Source of the DNA: Candidatus Leucobacter sulfamidivorax
GTDB taxonomy: Bacteria; Actinomycetota; Actinomycetes; Actinomycetales; Microbacteriaceae
Reading direction: 5' to 3'
NCBI GenBank assembly: GCA_016771945.1
Contig: QZLF01000002.1
Location: forward strand, 558,001 to 622,000
Length of the DNA stretch: 64,000 nucleotides
Positions 50,844-58,742 of the stretch are shown piece by piece (the first letter of the stretch is position 1; each line of letters starts with the position of its first letter). Position numbers and translations under genes: made by a program. A model generated the notes under the pieces. That model worked only from the letters and a program-made list of their open reading frames with translations, searched no databases and was not told the origin of the DNA.

Positions 50844-51305
50844 CTACGAGAACGCGCCGATGCATGCGCCGAAGAGCACGATCACGCCGGCGGCGACGAG
50901 GAGGAAGAACCCCACTGCCACGCTGCCGAGGACGATGCCGACCTTCGCACCCGTGGGCAGGCCCTCCTTCTGCTGCGCGGGAGCCTGTTGCGGGTAAGGC
51001 GGTTGAAAGGAGGGGTACTGCGGAGGCGCCTGGTGGGCCGCATCGGGCTGCCAGCCGGCGTACGGCTGACCGGGGTTCGGCTGGCCTGGCTGCCACTCCG
51101 GCGGCTGCTGCGGCCAGGGTGCGGCCTGCTGAGGCTGCGGCCAGGGTGGTGCGGCCTGCTGCGGGGCCTGCGGCTCCTGCGGCTGCGGCGAGGCCTGCGG
51201 CTGCGGTGGGGCCTGCTGATCCTGCGGCTGCGCGGGCTGATCCTGCGGCCGCTCCGCGTCGGCCGGCCGTCCCTCGTTCGTCGGTTCAGGCGGGCTCTGG
51301 TTCAC
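50844..51305 (-). CDS. Pro/Gln-rich single-TM protein
   Basis: A 153-residue protein. About 110 residues are Pro, Gln, Ala and Trp-rich low-complexity sequence (QPQDQQAPPQPQASPQPQEP). Then comes one membrane helix (VGIVLGSVAVGFFLLVAAGVIVLFG) and a short tail, GACIGAFS. It overlaps the 3' end of the Lgt-like gene by 20 bp. The architecture is like the DUF4190/Pro-rich membrane anchors common in actinobacteria; function unknown. Confidence 0.7.
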   Translation of the reverse strand: MNQSPPEPTNEGRPADAERPQDQPAQPQDQQAPPQPQASPQPQEPQAPQQAAPPWPQPQQAAPWPQQPPEWQPGQPNPGQPYAGWQPDAAHQAPPQYPSFQPPYPQQAPAQQKEGLPTGAKVGIVLGSVAVGFFLLVAAGVIVLFGACIGAFS

Positions 51306-52092
51306 GATGCCTCCTTGCTCCGGTGGGTGTGAGCCTACCCTGCTTCGCGAGCCAGAGGATCCTGGCTGCGAACAGCGGGATCGTCGCGAGCAGGAAGAGC
51401 TGGGGGCGCGTGAGGCCCATCCAGGCGACCTCGTTGCCGCGTACGAACTCGACGAAGAAGCGGAACAGGGCGTACGCGCCGATGTACAGCGTCAGCGTCT
51501 CGCCGGCGCCGAGGCCGAGATGCCTGAGCCAGAACCAGAGCAGCGCGAAGGCGATCGCGTGGAACACGATCTCGTAGACGAAGCTCGGATGCAGGCCCAC
51601 GCCCGCGGGCGAGCCGAGGCGTGCGGCGGTCTCCTCGTCGAGCACGATGCCCCAGCCGCCGCCGGTCGGCGTGCCCGGGCGCTCGGTGAAGAGGCAGCCG
51701 AAGCGTCCGATGAACAGGGCGAGCGCCACGGCCGGCGCGAAGAGGTCGCCCGTGCGCTCCCGGTAGCCGACGATGCGCTTCGTGAGGTGCACCCCGAGCC
51801 AGGCGCCGACGAGCGCGCTGAGGATCGAGGCGTTGCCGCGCAGCATCTGCTCCGCGAAGCCGAGGTTCTGCGAGGGGTCGAGGTGCTGCACCCAGGTGCC
51901 GAGCCGGGCGAAGATCGCGGCGCCCACGAGCGCGCCGAGCACGAGCCAGGGGATGCGCGGATCCCTCACCCGGCGGCGGCGCGCCTCGATCCAGAACACG
52001 AGCCCGCCCGCCATCAGGCCCAGGGCGACGAAGACGCCGTGGGTGTCGAGCGCGGGGCCGAAGCCGAGCAGGTCGTCGAGGTGCGGGAACAT
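51286..52092 (-). CDS. Lgt-like membrane protein (prolipoprotein diacylglyceryl transferase family)
   Basis: A 268-residue, about seven-TM protein of the Lgt family. The signature region reads IGRFGCLFTERPGTPTGGGW, where canonical Lgt has a GRxGNFxNxE-type motif; the Asn is replaced by Cys and the Glu spacing differs, although the Arg is kept. HPSFVYEIVFHAIAF and FFVEFVRGNE match other conserved Lgt blocks. Lgt moves diacylglycerol from phosphatidylglycerol to lipoprotein Cys. The altered signature and the operon with a Tes-like radical SAM enzyme suggest a specialised lipid reaction rather than housekeeping Lgt; this is inference. Confidence 0.8.
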   Translation of the reverse strand: MFPHLDDLLGFGPALDTHGVFVALGLMAGGLVFWIEARRRRVRDPRIPWLVLGALVGAAIFARLGTWVQHLDPSQNLGFAEQMLRGNASILSALVGAWLGVHLTKRIVGYRERTGDLFAPAVALALFIGRFGCLFTERPGTPTGGGWGIVLDEETAARLGSPAGVGLHPSFVYEIVFHAIAFALLWFWLRHLGLGAGETLTLYIGAYALFRFFVEFVRGNEVAWMGLTRPQLFLLATIPLFAARILWLAKQGRLTPTGARRHREPEPA

Positions 52093-52095
52093 CGC

Positions 52096-52509
52096 TCAGC
52101 CGCCGAACACCCAGGGCCAGAGCACTCGGATCCAGAGCATCGCCCAGAGCGGGATCGCCGCCGCGGCCAGCACCGCCACGACCGAGAGGTAGGCGATCAC
52201 GAGGCGGGTGTCGCCGAGCCGGCACTTCGAGCGCATGAGCCCGGCCCGGCGCGCCCGCGCGTAGCCGGCGATCGCGATCACGGCGAAGCCGAGCAGCGCG
52301 ATCGGCCCGAGCACGCAGGCGATGAGCGCCACCGTGGTGTTCACGCAGAGGCGCAGCGGATCGAGACCGGTCGCCCCTGAGGCGTGCGGATCGGTCGGCG
52401 GTGGATCGCCGGCCGACGGATCGGCGGGCCGCGGATCCCCCACTCGCTCGTCCCGCTGCGCGAGCGCGGGCGTCGTCGGCGTCAGGTGCGACAGGGAATC
52501 GCCGGACAC
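52096..52509 (-). CDS. Two-TM protein between radical SAM and Lgt-like genes
   Basis: A 137-residue protein: a Pro/Asp-rich cytosolic start with short repeats (DPRPADPSAGDPPPTDPHAS), then two or three membrane segments (TVALIACVLGPIALLGFAVIAIAG; LVIAYLSVVAVLAAAAIPLWAMLW). It starts 4 bp after the radical SAM stop and ends 3 bp before the Lgt-like start, so it is tightly coupled. I do not recognise it. Relatives in this position would be a test of a conserved lipid-modification unit. Confidence 0.72.
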   Translation of the reverse strand: MSGDSLSHLTPTTPALAQRDERVGDPRPADPSAGDPPPTDPHASGATGLDPLRLCVNTTVALIACVLGPIALLGFAVIAIAGYARARRAGLMRSKCRLGDTRLVIAYLSVVAVLAAAAIPLWAMLWIRVLWPWVFGG

Positions 52510-52513
52510 AGTG

Positions 52514-54202
52514 TCACCGCCTCGACTTCACGGGGATCAGGCGGTCGGGATCGGGGGAGAGCGCGGCACCGTCCGGCTCGGGGGCGAAGGCCGGCGCCCC
52601 CGAGCCGCGCCTGCCGGCGAGGGCGGGCGATCCGGTCGCCGTCGAGAGCCGTCGCCGCGACAGCGGGGCCCAGGCCTGCACGGCGCAGAACGGCGCGCAC
52701 TGGTGCACGGCCTCTCCGGCGGGACCTGGAACCTCGTTCACGGTGGCGACGTGAACGCAGCACTGGGTGAGCCGTTCCTCGATCATCGTGTTGATGTCCA
52801 TGAAGGGCTTCACGGTGATGCGCTTGACGCGCTCTCCGAGGAATCGCCTGAGGCGCCCGTGCTGGCCCGGCAGCGCGGAGGCCGCGAGCTTCGTGAGCGT
52901 GCCGATGCCGAGGTCGCAGCCGACGCAGATGTCCTTCCAGAGCGATGCGATCGAGGGGTGGGAGAGCGAGGACTGCTCGCTGAGCAGGTCGAGCAGCGAT
53001 TGCTTCACGCTCTCCTTGAGCGCCCGATTGACACCGCTGTCGGCGATGCGGTTCGCGATGAGATCGGGGTTGAGGTCGAGGAACTCCTTCAGCTGCTCGT
53101 GCCCGACGAGCGAGGTGAGCGAGTTCCAGGCGCCGGAGTCGTCGCGCAGCAGGTAGCCGACCGAGCAGCAGTGCGGGTGCGAGCAGGGGAGGGCCGTGAG
53201 GTCGCGCCAGGTGACCTCGTCGTCCGTCTGCGGGCCCAGGCGGGCGAGGACCCCGGTGTGGGTGAGGCGATCCTGCGCATCGATGCCGGCCGAGCGCCCC
53301 GAGCCGAACACCGGCTGGATCGTCACCCCTCCCACGTAGGGGGTCTCCATCGCGCGGCGGATCACGTTGCCGATCTCGTGGTCGTTCACGCCGAGCGCGG
53401 CCGTCATCGTGAGGGTCGTGAACACGCCGGCCTCCGAGAGCCGCTCGAGCGCGCGCTGCTTGAAGCGGCGGATGTCGGCCCCGCGATGGTAGCGCGACGA
53501 TTCGGGCTCCTCGCCGTCGTACTGCAGGTAAATCTCGACGCGTTCCCGGTGCTTCTTCAGCACCTCGACGAAGGCGTCGTCGTTCGCGATCCTGAGCCCG
53601 TTCGAGTTGATCAGGATCCGCACGACCGGCCGCGCGACCAGGTGATCGAGCAACTGCTCGAGCCAGGGGTAGAGCGTCGGCTCGCCGCCCGACAGCATGA
53701 GCACGTCGATGCGGTTCCGTTCGCGCGAGAGACGGGCGTCGACCGAGGCGAGCACCTCCTCGAGGGGAGCGACGGCGCTCGCCGCCGGGCTCGACTCGGC
53801 GAAGCAGGTCGGGCAGCGGAGGTTGCAGTGGTCCGTGATGTCCTCGAGCAGGATGCAGGTGTGCTGCGTCTGCATCTCCGGCAGCCCGTCCTCGTAGGCC
53901 TCGGGCACCGGCTTGAAGTTGCCCGCGAGATCGGCGGTGTGGATCTTGGTCGGCGCGGTCCACTGCTCGAGATAGGTCAGGATCTCCGCCGACTCGTCGT
54001 AGAGGGTGCGCTGCAGGCCGTGCACGCGGCAGCCGCGCTCGAGCCAGATCACGCCGTCGCGATCCGCGAGCCAGCCCGAGAGCCGCTGCACCTCGGAGAG
54101 CGGGCGATCCGGATCCTCCTCGTGGCACTCCGGGCAGAAGGCGTTGACATAGCGGTGCACGCGGTAGTCGCGCAGCGGCATTCCGGCGGTCGGCGTTGAC
54201 AT
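52514..54202 (-). CDS. Radical SAM enzyme, tetraether synthase (Tes)/COG1964-like
   Basis: A 562-residue radical SAM protein. An N-terminal rubredoxin-like knuckle has C23xxC26 and C58xxH61. The SAM cluster is CNLRCPTC (C126, C130, C133) after HTCILLEDITD, followed by SGGEPT (171-176), LQYDG and GVNDHEIGNV, which match the archaeal Tes family pattern. Further Cys groups (C340/C345/C346, C426/C429, C481/C482, C502/C506) could bind auxiliary 4Fe-4S clusters. Archaeal Tes joins lipid tails by C-C bonds between unactivated carbons. A bacterial role in lipid or lipoprotein acyl-chain modification is inferred from its Lgt-like neighbour. It leads a five-gene operon. Confidence 0.85.
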   Translation of the reverse strand: MSTPTAGMPLRDYRVHRYVNAFCPECHEEDPDRPLSEVQRLSGWLADRDGVIWLERGCRVHGLQRTLYDESAEILTYLEQWTAPTKIHTADLAGNFKPVPEAYEDGLPEMQTQHTCILLEDITDHCNLRCPTCFAESSPAASAVAPLEEVLASVDARLSRERNRIDVLMLSGGEPTLYPWLEQLLDHLVARPVVRILINSNGLRIANDDAFVEVLKKHRERVEIYLQYDGEEPESSRYHRGADIRRFKQRALERLSEAGVFTTLTMTAALGVNDHEIGNVIRRAMETPYVGGVTIQPVFGSGRSAGIDAQDRLTHTGVLARLGPQTDDEVTWRDLTALPCSHPHCCSVGYLLRDDSGAWNSLTSLVGHEQLKEFLDLNPDLIANRIADSGVNRALKESVKQSLLDLLSEQSSLSHPSIASLWKDICVGCDLGIGTLTKLAASALPGQHGRLRRFLGERVKRITVKPFMDINTMIEERLTQCCVHVATVNEVPGPAGEAVHQCAPFCAVQAWAPLSRRRLSTATGSPALAGRRGSGAPAFAPEPDGAALSPDPDRLIPVKSRR

Positions 54203-54228
54203 GGGCCCAGCCTATTCCTGTTGCGGAC

Positions 54229-54744
54229 TCAGTCCTGCGCCTCCGGGCCGAAGCGGTCCACGCTGATCGCGAGCCGGCGCAGCAGCGTGGCGAGCCGCTC
54301 GCGCTCGGCGCGGGGGACGCCGCCCAGCAGGTGCTCCTCGGCGTCGGTGAGGCGGGTCATGGCCGCGTCGACGAGGGTCTGGCCCTGATCCGTCATCTCG
54401 ACCAGCACGCCGCGGCCGTCGTTCGGATCGGTCAGCCGGTGCACCAGCCCGCGCTCCTCCATGCGGTCGATCCGGTTCGTCATCGTGCCGCTCGAGACCA
54501 TGGTCTGCTTCACGAGCATCTTCGGACTCTGCCGGTAGGGGATGCCCGAGCGGCGCAGCACCGCGAGCACGTCGAACTCCCACGAGGCGAGCCCGCTGCG
54601 CGCGAAGGCCTGCGTGCGCACCCGATCCACATGCTTCGCGATGCGCGTCATGCGCGAGAAGACGGCCAGGGGCGCCAGGTCGAGATCGGGGCGCGCCGCC
54701 GCCCAGTCCTTGACGATCCGATCGACCTCGTCCTGCTCCCTCAT
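54229..54744 (-). CDS. MarR-family transcriptional regulator
   Basis: A 171-residue winged-helix regulator. SGLASWEFDVLAVLRRSGIP is the usual MarR helix pair, MLVKQTMVSSGTMTNRIDRM the recognition helix and GLVHRLTDPNDGRGVLVEMT the wing. ATG 54744 (MREQDEVDRIVKDWAAARP) is chosen by family alignment. It lies 26 bp upstream of the radical SAM start on the same strand and 41 bp after the MFS exporter, so it may govern either, and could form part of the drug-efflux locus. Confidence 0.88.
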   Translation of the reverse strand: MREQDEVDRIVKDWAAARPDLDLAPLAVFSRMTRIAKHVDRVRTQAFARSGLASWEFDVLAVLRRSGIPYRQSPKMLVKQTMVSSGTMTNRIDRMEERGLVHRLTDPNDGRGVLVEMTDQGQTLVDAAMTRLTDAEEHLLGGVPRAERERLATLLRRLAISVDRFGPEAQD

Positions 54745-54785
54745 CGCTCCATTATCCCGCAGCCGATGCCGTGGATGCCGGCGGG

Positions 54786-56288
54786 TCAGGGGCGCGTCGC
54801 AGGCGCCTGCTCCCGATCCGGCGCCTGCCTCTCCGGGCGCGAGCGCCGCAGGAACAGCACGCCGACCAGGCCGAGCAGGAGCACCCCTGCGGGCAGCAGC
54901 ACCGACTCCGCCATCGCCGTGGAGAAGGGGGCGACGATGGGCTCGGGCAGCTGCCCCGTGGAGAAGTCCCCGCCGCCGCCCGCGGCGCCCGGCAGATTGC
55001 TCTCGAGGCGGGCCTGCATGAACGCCGCGATCGCCGCGGAGCCGATCACCGAGCCCACGGTGCGGGTCGTGTTGTAGATGCCGGATCCGGCCCCGGCCTG
55101 CCGCGGTTCGAGGTTGAGCGTGGCGGTCGTGGCGAGCGGCCCCCACATGCCCGCGTTGCCGACGCCCATGAGGGCGGAGGGCAGCAGGTACATCCAGATC
55201 GGGGTGTCCGGGTTCATGAGCGAGGAGTACCAGAGCAGCGAGAGCGCGGTCAGGCCCAGGCCCGGGACGAGCAGGAAGCGGGCGTCCACACGGTCGAGCA
55301 GTCGCCCCGCGAACGGCGACAGCACGCCGGCCGCGATCGCCATGGGGACGAGCAGCAGCGCCGATTCGGTCGGGCTCAGACCGCGGGCGAGCTGCACGAA
55401 GAACATGAGCGGCAGCGACATGCTCGTCACCGCGAAGCCGACGGTGGCGATGCCGAGATTCGACAGCGAGAAGTTGCGGTCGCGGAAGAGGCCGAGCGGC
55501 ACGAGCGGCTCGCTCTTCGTCCTCGCCTGCTGCCAGATGAAGAGGCCGAGCACGACGACGCCGGCGATGATGAGGCCCCAGACCGAGAACGGACCCCAGA
55601 TCGTCCCCCAGTCGTGCTTCTCGCCCTCCTGCAGGCCGAAGACGATGAGGAAGAGCGCGAGGGCGCTCAGCAGCACGCCGCCGATGTCGAAGCGGTGCGG
55701 GTGGGTCGGGAGCTTCGGCACGAGGATCCAGGCGAGCACGAAGCCGATGACGCCGACCGGCACGTTGATGAAGAAGATCCACTCCCAGCCGAGACCGTCG
55801 ACGAGCAGGCCGCCGGCGAGCGGCCCGACGAGCAGGGCGACGCCGGAGGTCGCACCCCACAGGCCCATGGCCGCGCCGCGCTGCCGGGGCGGGAAGGTGC
55901 GCGTGATGACGGCCATCGTCTGCGGGGTGAGCATCGAGGCGCCGACGCCCTGCACCGCGCGCATCGCGATGAGCATCTCGAGCGAGCTCGCGAAGCCGCA
56001 GCCGATCGAGGCGACCGTGAAGACGGCGAGCCCGATCAGGTAGATGGTGCGGGGCCCGAAGCGGTCGCCGAGGCGGCCGGTGATGAGCAGCGGCACGGCG
56101 TAGGCGAGCAGATAGGCGCTCGTGACCCAGACGACGTTGTCGAGATTGTTGGTGTGCGGGTCGAGCGCGGCCTTGATGGCCGGGTTCGCGACCGACACGA
56201 TCGTCGTGTCGACGAGGATCATGAAGAAGCCGATGACCATGGCCCAGAGGGCGGGCCACGGGCTGCGGGGCTGATCGGACGCGTTCAC
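54786..56288 (-). CDS. DHA2-family MFS exporter (EmrB/QacA-type)
   Basis: A 500-residue drug:proton antiporter with 14 predicted TM segments. Motif A is GRLGDRFGPRTIYLIG, the DHA motif near TM1 is LVDTTIVSVANPAI (motif D1), and motif C is WGATSGVALLVGPLAGGLL. It should expel hydrophobic compounds. The GTG at 56288 overlaps the padR stop (GTGA), and it is co-transcribed with padR; an ORF extension upstream is a padR shadow. Confidence 0.9.
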   Translation of the reverse strand: MNASDQPRSPWPALWAMVIGFFMILVDTTIVSVANPAIKAALDPHTNNLDNVVWVTSAYLLAYAVPLLITGRLGDRFGPRTIYLIGLAVFTVASIGCGFASSLEMLIAMRAVQGVGASMLTPQTMAVITRTFPPRQRGAAMGLWGATSGVALLVGPLAGGLLVDGLGWEWIFFINVPVGVIGFVLAWILVPKLPTHPHRFDIGGVLLSALALFLIVFGLQEGEKHDWGTIWGPFSVWGLIIAGVVVLGLFIWQQARTKSEPLVPLGLFRDRNFSLSNLGIATVGFAVTSMSLPLMFFVQLARGLSPTESALLLVPMAIAAGVLSPFAGRLLDRVDARFLLVPGLGLTALSLLWYSSLMNPDTPIWMYLLPSALMGVGNAGMWGPLATTATLNLEPRQAGAGSGIYNTTRTVGSVIGSAAIAAFMQARLESNLPGAAGGGGDFSTGQLPEPIVAPFSTAMAESVLLPAGVLLLGLVGVLFLRRSRPERQAPDREQAPATRP

Positions 56289-56908
56289 TGCGGTGCTGCC
56301 TTTCCTCGGGCCTGGCATTCGTCGGAGTCGGGGGCGTCGTCCTCGCCCCAGGGGAGGTCGGGGGAGGAGATCCGGTCGAGCGTGCGGTCGAGCCAGCGCA
56401 GCTCGGCGTCCAGCATCTCGGCCTGGTGCAGGACCTCGATGAGGTACTGCTCGGGAACCCCGTCGCCGCGGGCCCGCTCGAGGCCGGTGCGGTACTCCTC
56501 GTGCTCGCCCGCGAGCAGTCCGCGGCGGATCGACAGCAGTTCGAGGACCTCGGCGCGGGGGAGATTGTGGGCCTCCACGAGGGCGAGGCGGAAGTGGCCG
56601 GCCGGCCTGAGGCGGGGCAGCTCTGCGCGAACCCACTCGGAGACGGCGCGATGCCCGCTCTCGAGGAGGGTGTAGCTCGTGCGCTCCGGGCGGTTGCCCT
56701 CGCGGTCGACCCCGACCTCGGCGATCAGCCGCTGCTGCTCGAGCCTGGCGACCGTGTGGTAGAGCGCGCCCTTCGTGACCCTGATGATCCGCTCGCGGCG
56801 GCGCTGCAGCAAGAGGCGCAGCATCTCGTACGGGTGCATGTCGCCCTCGCGCAGCAGCGCGAGCACCGTCACGCCGAGCGGCGTGAGCTTCGGGGATGAG
56901 GTCGCCAA
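56285..56908 (-). CDS. PadR-family transcriptional regulator
   Basis: A 207-residue PadR repressor: LTPLGVTVLALLREGDMHPYEM and the wing VTKGALYHTVARLEQQRLIAEV, then a helical C-terminal domain (subfamily 2 like). The only in-frame start before the fold is TTG at 56908. It overlaps the exporter gene. A TAGTCC-GAAT-GGACTA palindrome lies 20 bp upstream and fits autoregulation of the padR-MFS operon, induced by the substrates of the pump. Confidence 0.87.
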   Translation of the reverse strand: MATSSPKLTPLGVTVLALLREGDMHPYEMLRLLLQRRRERIIRVTKGALYHTVARLEQQRLIAEVGVDREGNRPERTSYTLLESGHRAVSEWVRAELPRLRPAGHFRLALVEAHNLPRAEVLELLSIRRGLLAGEHEEYRTGLERARGDGVPEQYLIEVLHQAEMLDAELRWLDRTLDRISSPDLPWGEDDAPDSDECQARGKAAPQ

Positions 56909-56927
56909 GGGAATGGTCCACTTCTAC

Positions 56928-56943
56928 TAGTCCGAATGGACTA
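56928..56943. promoter_or_regulatory. PadR operator
   Basis: TAGTCC-GAAT-GGACTA, a 6-4-6 inverted repeat, lies 20 bp upstream of the padR TTG start within an AT-rich pocket, consistent with overlap of the promoter. It is the typical location for a PadR autoregulatory site. Confidence 0.7.
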
Positions 56944-56984
56944 TAGCACTCATGCGGGGCCCCGTCATCCGGCCGCCGACCGCG

Positions 56985-57042
56985 CCGAAAGAAGGAGAAC
57001 ACACGTTCTCCCGCGGCGAAACCTGCGTTCTCCTTCTCTCGG
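56985..57042. repeat. 16-bp inverted repeat in the padR-tRNA gap
   Basis: CCGAAAGAAGGAGAAC at 56985-57000 pairs with GTTCTCCTTCTCTCGG at 57027-57042 with one mismatch, and an inner GTTCTCC (57005-57011) can also pair with GGAGAAC, giving two competing folds. It occupies the 263-bp gap between padR and tRNA-Gln. No credible gene is present in the gap. It could be an attenuator-like switch or a decayed element. Confidence 0.6.
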
Positions 57043-57171
57043 CGTGCTTCTTGGAGCTGCGGCACTTCGAAAGTGCCGGCGCCTCGACGGCTCTGGGAAG
57101 CGGGGATCCCGCGGGCGCTCGGCGCGACTCGGGCTCCCACTAAACTGGGATCTTGGCTGCGCCGCGGCCGA

Positions 57172-57243
57172 TCCGCCTTGGTGTAATGGCAGCACGACAG
57201 CCTTTGGAGCTGTGAGGTCTAGGTTCGAGTCCTGGAGGCGGAG
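57172..57243 (+). tRNA. tRNA-Gln(TTG)
   Basis: A 72-nt cloverleaf. Acceptor TCCGCCT pairs with AGGCGGA at 57236-57242, discriminator G at 57243. The anticodon stem ACAGC/GCTGT encloses CTTTGGA with anticodon TTG, reading CAA. The T-loop is TTCGAGT. CCA is not encoded. It lies 30 bp before glmU, with a TAAACT box upstream at about 57140. Confidence 0.95.
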
Positions 57244-57272
57244 CGTTCTTCCGTTCGAAGAAAGGAAAACGT

Positions 57273-58742
57273 ATGACCCACCAGCTCGCGGTCGTGATCC
57301 TCGCGGCCGGCCAGGGCACGCGCATGCGATCGGCCACGCCGAAGGTGCTGCACCGCATCGGCGGCCGGTCCCTCATCGCCCATGTCCTCGACACGGCGGC
57401 GGGGCTCTCGCCGCGCACCGTGATCGCGGTCGTCCGCCACGAGCGCGAGCTGGTGTCGCAGGCGATCGTGGATCACGCGCCGCACACCGTGCTCGTCGAG
57501 CAGGACGAGGTGCCCGGCACCGGGCGCGCGGTCGAGCTGGCGCTCGCCGCCCTGCCCGGCGACTTCGACGGATCGATCGTGGTGCTCTCGGGCGACGTGC
57601 CGCTCATCGACGTGCCGACCCTGCAGCGCCTCGTCGAGGGGCACACGCGGGAGGGTCGCGGCATGACGCTGCTCTCCGCCATGTTCGACGACCCGACGGG
57701 CCTCGGACGCATCGTGCGCGACGCCTCGGGGGCGATGCGGGGCATCGTCGAGGAGAAGGACGCCGACGAGGCGCAGCGCCGCATCGCCGAGATCAACGGC
57801 GGGGTCTACGTCTTCGCGCGTCGCGCCCTCGAGGATGCGCTCGCCGTGATCGGCACCGACAACGCGCAGGGGGAGAAGTACCTCACCGATGCCGCGTCGC
57901 GCATCCTCGCGGCCGGGGGAGCGGTCGACGCCGTCGCCACCGACGACACCTGGCTGATCGCGGGCGTGAACGACCGCGCGCAGCTCGCCGAGGTCGGCCG
58001 CGAGCTCAATCGCCGCATCGTGCTCGCGCACCAGCGGGCGGGCGTGACGGTGCAGGATCCTGCGACCACCTGGATCGACGCCGACGTCAGCATCGAGGCC
58101 GACGTCGAGATCCTGCCCGGCACCTTCCTGCACGGCGCCACGAGCATCGCGACCGGCGCCGTGATCGGGCCCGACACGACCCTCGTCGACTGCGAGGTGG
58201 GATCGGGGGCGAGGATCCGCCGCAGCGAGGCGACGCTCGCCGTGTTCTCGGCGGGTGCGACGGTCGGGCCCTACTCCTACATCCGCCCGGGCACGGAGCT
58301 CGGCGAGGGCGGCAAGATCGGGGCCTTCGTCGAGACGAAGAACGCGAAGATCGGCGACGGCAGCAAGGTGCCGCACCTGAGCTACGTCGGGGACGCGGTG
58401 ATCGGCACGGGCAGCAACGTCGGGGCGGGCACGATCGTCGCCAACTACGACGGGGTGCGGAAGCACCAGGCGGTCGTGGGCGACGGCGTCAGGATCGGGT
58501 CGAAGAACGTGCTCGTCTCGCCCGTTACGATTGAGGACGGCGCCTACACGGCGGCGGGCACGGTGGTGCGGAAGAACGTGCCGGCGGGCTCGCTCGCCAT
58601 GAACGTGGCGCCGCAGCGCAACATCGAGGGCTGGGTCGTGGCGAACCGGCCGGGGACCGACAGCGCCGCTGCGGCGCAGCGCGGCGAAGACGAACGCGAA
58701 CAGGGCAGTGCGGAAGCACGGGAAGAGGGAGACCGCGGATGA
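57273..58742 (+). CDS. glmU: Bifunctional UDP-GlcNAc pyrophosphorylase / GlcN-1-P acetyltransferase
   Basis: Makes UDP-GlcNAc for peptidoglycan in two steps. The N-terminal uridyltransferase has LAAGQGTRMRSATPKVLH; the C-terminal half is a left-handed beta-helix of hexapeptides with the acetyl-CoA site (YIRPGTELGEGGKIG, NYDGVRKH). The 489-residue length is normal, with an acidic hydrophilic tail. AAAGGAAAAC precedes the ATG. It ends in an ATGA overlap with prs. Confidence 0.97.
   Translation: MTHQLAVVILAAGQGTRMRSATPKVLHRIGGRSLIAHVLDTAAGLSPRTVIAVVRHERELVSQAIVDHAPHTVLVEQDEVPGTGRAVELALAALPGDFDGSIVVLSGDVPLIDVPTLQRLVEGHTREGRGMTLLSAMFDDPTGLGRIVRDASGAMRGIVEEKDADEAQRRIAEINGGVYVFARRALEDALAVIGTDNAQGEKYLTDAASRILAAGGAVDAVATDDTWLIAGVNDRAQLAEVGRELNRRIVLAHQRAGVTVQDPATTWIDADVSIEADVEILPGTFLHGATSIATGAVIGPDTTLVDCEVGSGARIRRSEATLAVFSAGATVGPYSYIRPGTELGEGGKIGAFVETKNAKIGDGSKVPHLSYVGDAVIGTGSNVGAGTIVANYDGVRKHQAVVGDGVRIGSKNVLVSPVTIEDGAYTAAGTVVRKNVPAGSLAMNVAPQRNIEGWVVANRPGTDSAAAAQRGEDEREQGSAEAREEGDRG

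Noticed and set aside
54786-57140. A 784-codon frame extending the MFS gene upstream
   Set aside because: The added N-terminal part is a shadow of padR; the exporter fold starts right after GTG 56288.
56952-57143. A 63-codon plus-strand frame in the padR-tRNA gap
   Set aside because: No ribosome site or family match, and it is crossed by inverted repeats.
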